The position numbers and the translations under genes are program-made. The notes beneath the pieces were generated by a model. The model did not search any database. It was not told where the DNA came from and was given only the letters and a program-made list of their open reading frames with translations. This document shows positions 62,284 to 64,000 of a stretch of 64,000 nucleotides of DNA, in pieces. This stretch comes from Begonia masoniana (taxonomy: Eukaryota > Streptophyta > Magnoliopsida > Cucurbitales > Begoniaceae), in NCBI GenBank assembly GCA_022432975.1, contig CM039502.1, positions 9,281,151-9,345,150 on the forward strand, read 5' to 3'. How positions within the stretch are numbered: position 1 is the stretch's first letter; the number at the start of each line of letters is the position of its first letter.

Positions 62284-62796
62284 TTCAGTTGACAGAGGAT
62301 GGCTGCGGTGGTGTGCTGGCGCAGTCGAGGCTTAACCGACCCGTGGGAAGTACGTAAAGAGTTTTGAGGGTTTTATGGACATTTTGGGCTGTTGGATAGT
62401 ATGTATAGATATTCTAGGATGTTTGGTACTGATAGATTATAGGTTTACATAATGGTTCAAATGTTTTGGTAAATAGTATATAGAAAATGTTTGGTTTAAA
62501 GCTTTATTTAATGTTATGGAAATGTTTTGAAATGTTATAGGTTTGATACGGGTAAGCCCGATTTTTAGAGCTATCCACGCAGTTGGATTTCGCAAAGTCC
62601 GTTGTGAGTTGGTTGAGTGTAGGATATATATTTTGGGTCGAGTTTATGATTATTGATGAGAAATCGGTACGAAAACAGGGGATTTCAGAGAGAGAGTTGA
62701 GATGTTGGGATGAATTGTGTTGCTCTCTGGAATTTTAGTTTCCAGAGAGTTTAAGTGCAGAAAGAAAAGAAAGAAGCAAAGCAGGCGGAGGTGGAG

Positions 62797-62960
62797 GCGT
62801 GCAGCGATCGAGCGCTGCCAATGCAGCGCTCGGGCGCCGGGATCGCTGCGGAGCGCAGCGCCCAGTCGCTGCGCATTGCAGCGATCGTGCGCTGCGATCG
62901 CTGCCTTATGCAGCGATCGAGCGCTGTGATCGCTGCAATGGCCAGCGATCGAGCGCTGCC
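62797..62960 (+). repeat. GCAGCGATCGAGCGCTG hairpin cluster
   Basis: Seven or more imperfect repeats of GCAGCGATCG-AGCGCTG form CAGCG/CGCTG stems. A related cluster in solo LTR Y (11344-11450) includes GCAGCGA-TCAG-TCGCTGC, a 7-bp stem with 4-base loop. Confidence 0.85.
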
Positions 62961-63268
62961 TCCTGTCTTCGGCAGAATTCCAATTTTGCCCTCCCATTTG
63001 TTTTACTCTGTTTATTCAGTTTTAATTGATTTAATTTAATTGTTTTAACTTTATTTAATTGTTTTAAGTTTGGTTTTAAATGATTTTCAACAACACTAAT
63101 GATTTCAAATTCGGTTTAGGTTCCGCTTAGAGTCTATTTAAAGTATAGAGTTTATTTAAAGTGATTATTGGGAAAAAAAAATATATATATATATATGTAT
63201 AGTACGGAAATACGGGTACAGTATTAGGGTCGCTACAGAAGCAGAGTTGACGAGGACGTCAACAGCTC

Positions 63269-63281
63269 AAATGGGAGAGAA
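63269..63281 (+). promoter_or_regulatory. Polypurine tract of element B
   Basis: AAATGGGAGAGAA directly precedes the TGTCAAGG start of the 3' LTR. Confidence 0.8.
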
Positions 63282-63715
63282 TGTCAAGGTCCGGGCTTGT
63301 CCAAGGCATGTTGCCTATGGCCGCCCATGCTGTTAGCTAAGCTTATTTCCTTTTTAAGTAATTCTATTGTATTATTTTCTTTCTATTTTTGGTAACAGTG
63401 ACTCCTTGCCCACATAGCATGTTTACTCCTGCTAGAGGGGAGATGGTCCGGATTGCTCTTTAGGGGGAGAGGCATGACTGCACGTAGACCCCCCTACCAA
63501 ACGTTGTAATTTGCTGACCCTCAATGAACAAGCTTTTTACACACTCTTTATGCTCACTATGCTCAATGATGCTCTTTCTGATTAATCTCGCTCGCTCGTT
63601 GCTTACTCGTTAGACACAAAGCTCGCTCTAACGAAGTGGGCACTCGGTGCCGTTGGCACGCTCTTTGGCTGACCCAGTACAAGTGTGATATTGGGTGCCA
63701 CACGGTCTAGTTAAG
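63282..63715 (+). repeat. Element B 3' LTR (interrupted)
   Basis: It starts TGTCAAGGTCCGGGCTTG and matches the 5' LTR to GGTCTAGTTAAG. The last about 28 bases of the LTR are displaced by the LTR that begins at 63716. Confidence 0.9.
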
Positions 63716-64000
63716 TGTAGCACCCGGTTTTATTACAATTAAAAATAATTTGTCAAATTGAGATGAATGAATTCTATTGGAGGATTTGAGAAATATGTTG
63801 ACTAGGTTATTGTGGTATTAAGTGAGGGTAGAATAGTAATTAAACAATAAGAGTGGATAACGTATTTAAAGGAAAAATTAGTAAGGTTTAGCCGCCACTG
63901 TACCCTTATTTCCTTTCTCGGTTTTCAGCTCAAACCAGCAGACTCCTCAGGCGATTTTCCTCCCCGACTCTCATTCCTCAGACTAGGTAAGTTTTGCTTC
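63716..64000 (+). repeat. Start of a family W LTR
   Basis: TGTAGCACCCGG and the following sequence (GTGGATAACGTATTTAA, AGCCGCC, CAGCTC...CAGCAGA, CTAGGTAAG) parallel 47792-48080 of solo LTR W. The expected target duplication is TTAAG (63711-63715). The other end is outside the window. Confidence 0.85.

Larger units (their letters stand above)
59420..63237 (+). repeat. Solo LTR, family X (3818 bp)
   Basis: It begins TGTAATATCCGGCTTGTACGG and ends GGGTCGCTACA, with target duplication GAAGC at 59415-59419 and 63238-63242. It is the only complete family X LTR in the window. It carries the leader module, the GCCGAAAGGC array, a CTCTCTGGAA hairpin (62722-62749) and a GCAGCG hairpin cluster (62797-62960). 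Inserted exactly at the last codons of pol B. Confidence 0.95.

Overview
This window is plant nuclear DNA, almost certainly from an angiosperm and probably a eudicot. It holds split nuclear genes for plant-type mitochondrial and cytosolic proteins, and it is dominated by Ty3/gypsy chromoviruses and long LTRs beginning TGTAAYACCCGG. A cucurbit is a guess I cannot support further. No complete, clearly functional host gene is visible. Every host-gene relic is truncated, frameshifted or interrupted.

Layout. 1-10978: long-LTR gypsy element A (inverted LTR piece 1-905, partial 5' LTR to 2095, PBS, gag-pol 2258-6676 with five in-frame stops, 4.3-kb 3' LTR 6717-10978 carrying a 500-T run and a 25-copy 34-bp array). 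Element A sits in a minus-strand LTR of family X (10979-16831), which also contains a solo LTR of family Y (11141-14125, TSD AAAAC). 16832-20284: LTR remnant with about 54 copies of a 31-bp repeat. 20475-21277: ATP12 pseudogene. 22697-25588: decayed Ty1/copia element. 25898-39508: seven-unit tandem array in which the first exon of SDH2 (succinate dehydrogenase iron-sulfur subunit, minus strand) is fused to a truncated LTR (family S). 39747-43339: relics of an NSUN5-like methyltransferase, a class II small heat-shock protein with its heat-shock elements, and a mitochondrial carrier. 43340-52106: back-to-back LTR pieces with 96 perfect copies of a 25-bp hairpin repeat and a solo LTR of family W (47792-50085, TSD TATTC). 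52107-52607: 501-A run. 52608-63715: short-LTR chromovirus B with a 1661-bp tandem duplication inside pol and a solo LTR of family X (59420-63237, TSD GAAGC). 63716-64000: start of another family W LTR, inserted in B's 3' LTR.

Most interesting signal. LTRs of families A, X, Y and W share a gene-like architecture: a first donor, a small second exon (45-78 nt) ending in AG|GTAAGT, an intron of about 500-560 nt once inserts and arrays are discounted, a CTTACTGAG-like branch-point candidate, a TAG acceptor, and a third exon that closes a short acidic reading frame after splitting a Gly codon at the same phase. Reading frame and acidic C-terminus are kept across diverged copies, with indels in multiples of three. 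This looks like a conserved spliced leader, perhaps a microprotein, in long-LTR retrotransposons. Tandem arrays of short hairpins, different in each family, sit in or next to this module.

Two homopolymers of about 500 bases are probably assembly gaps or gap fill, so structures that join across them need checking against reads.
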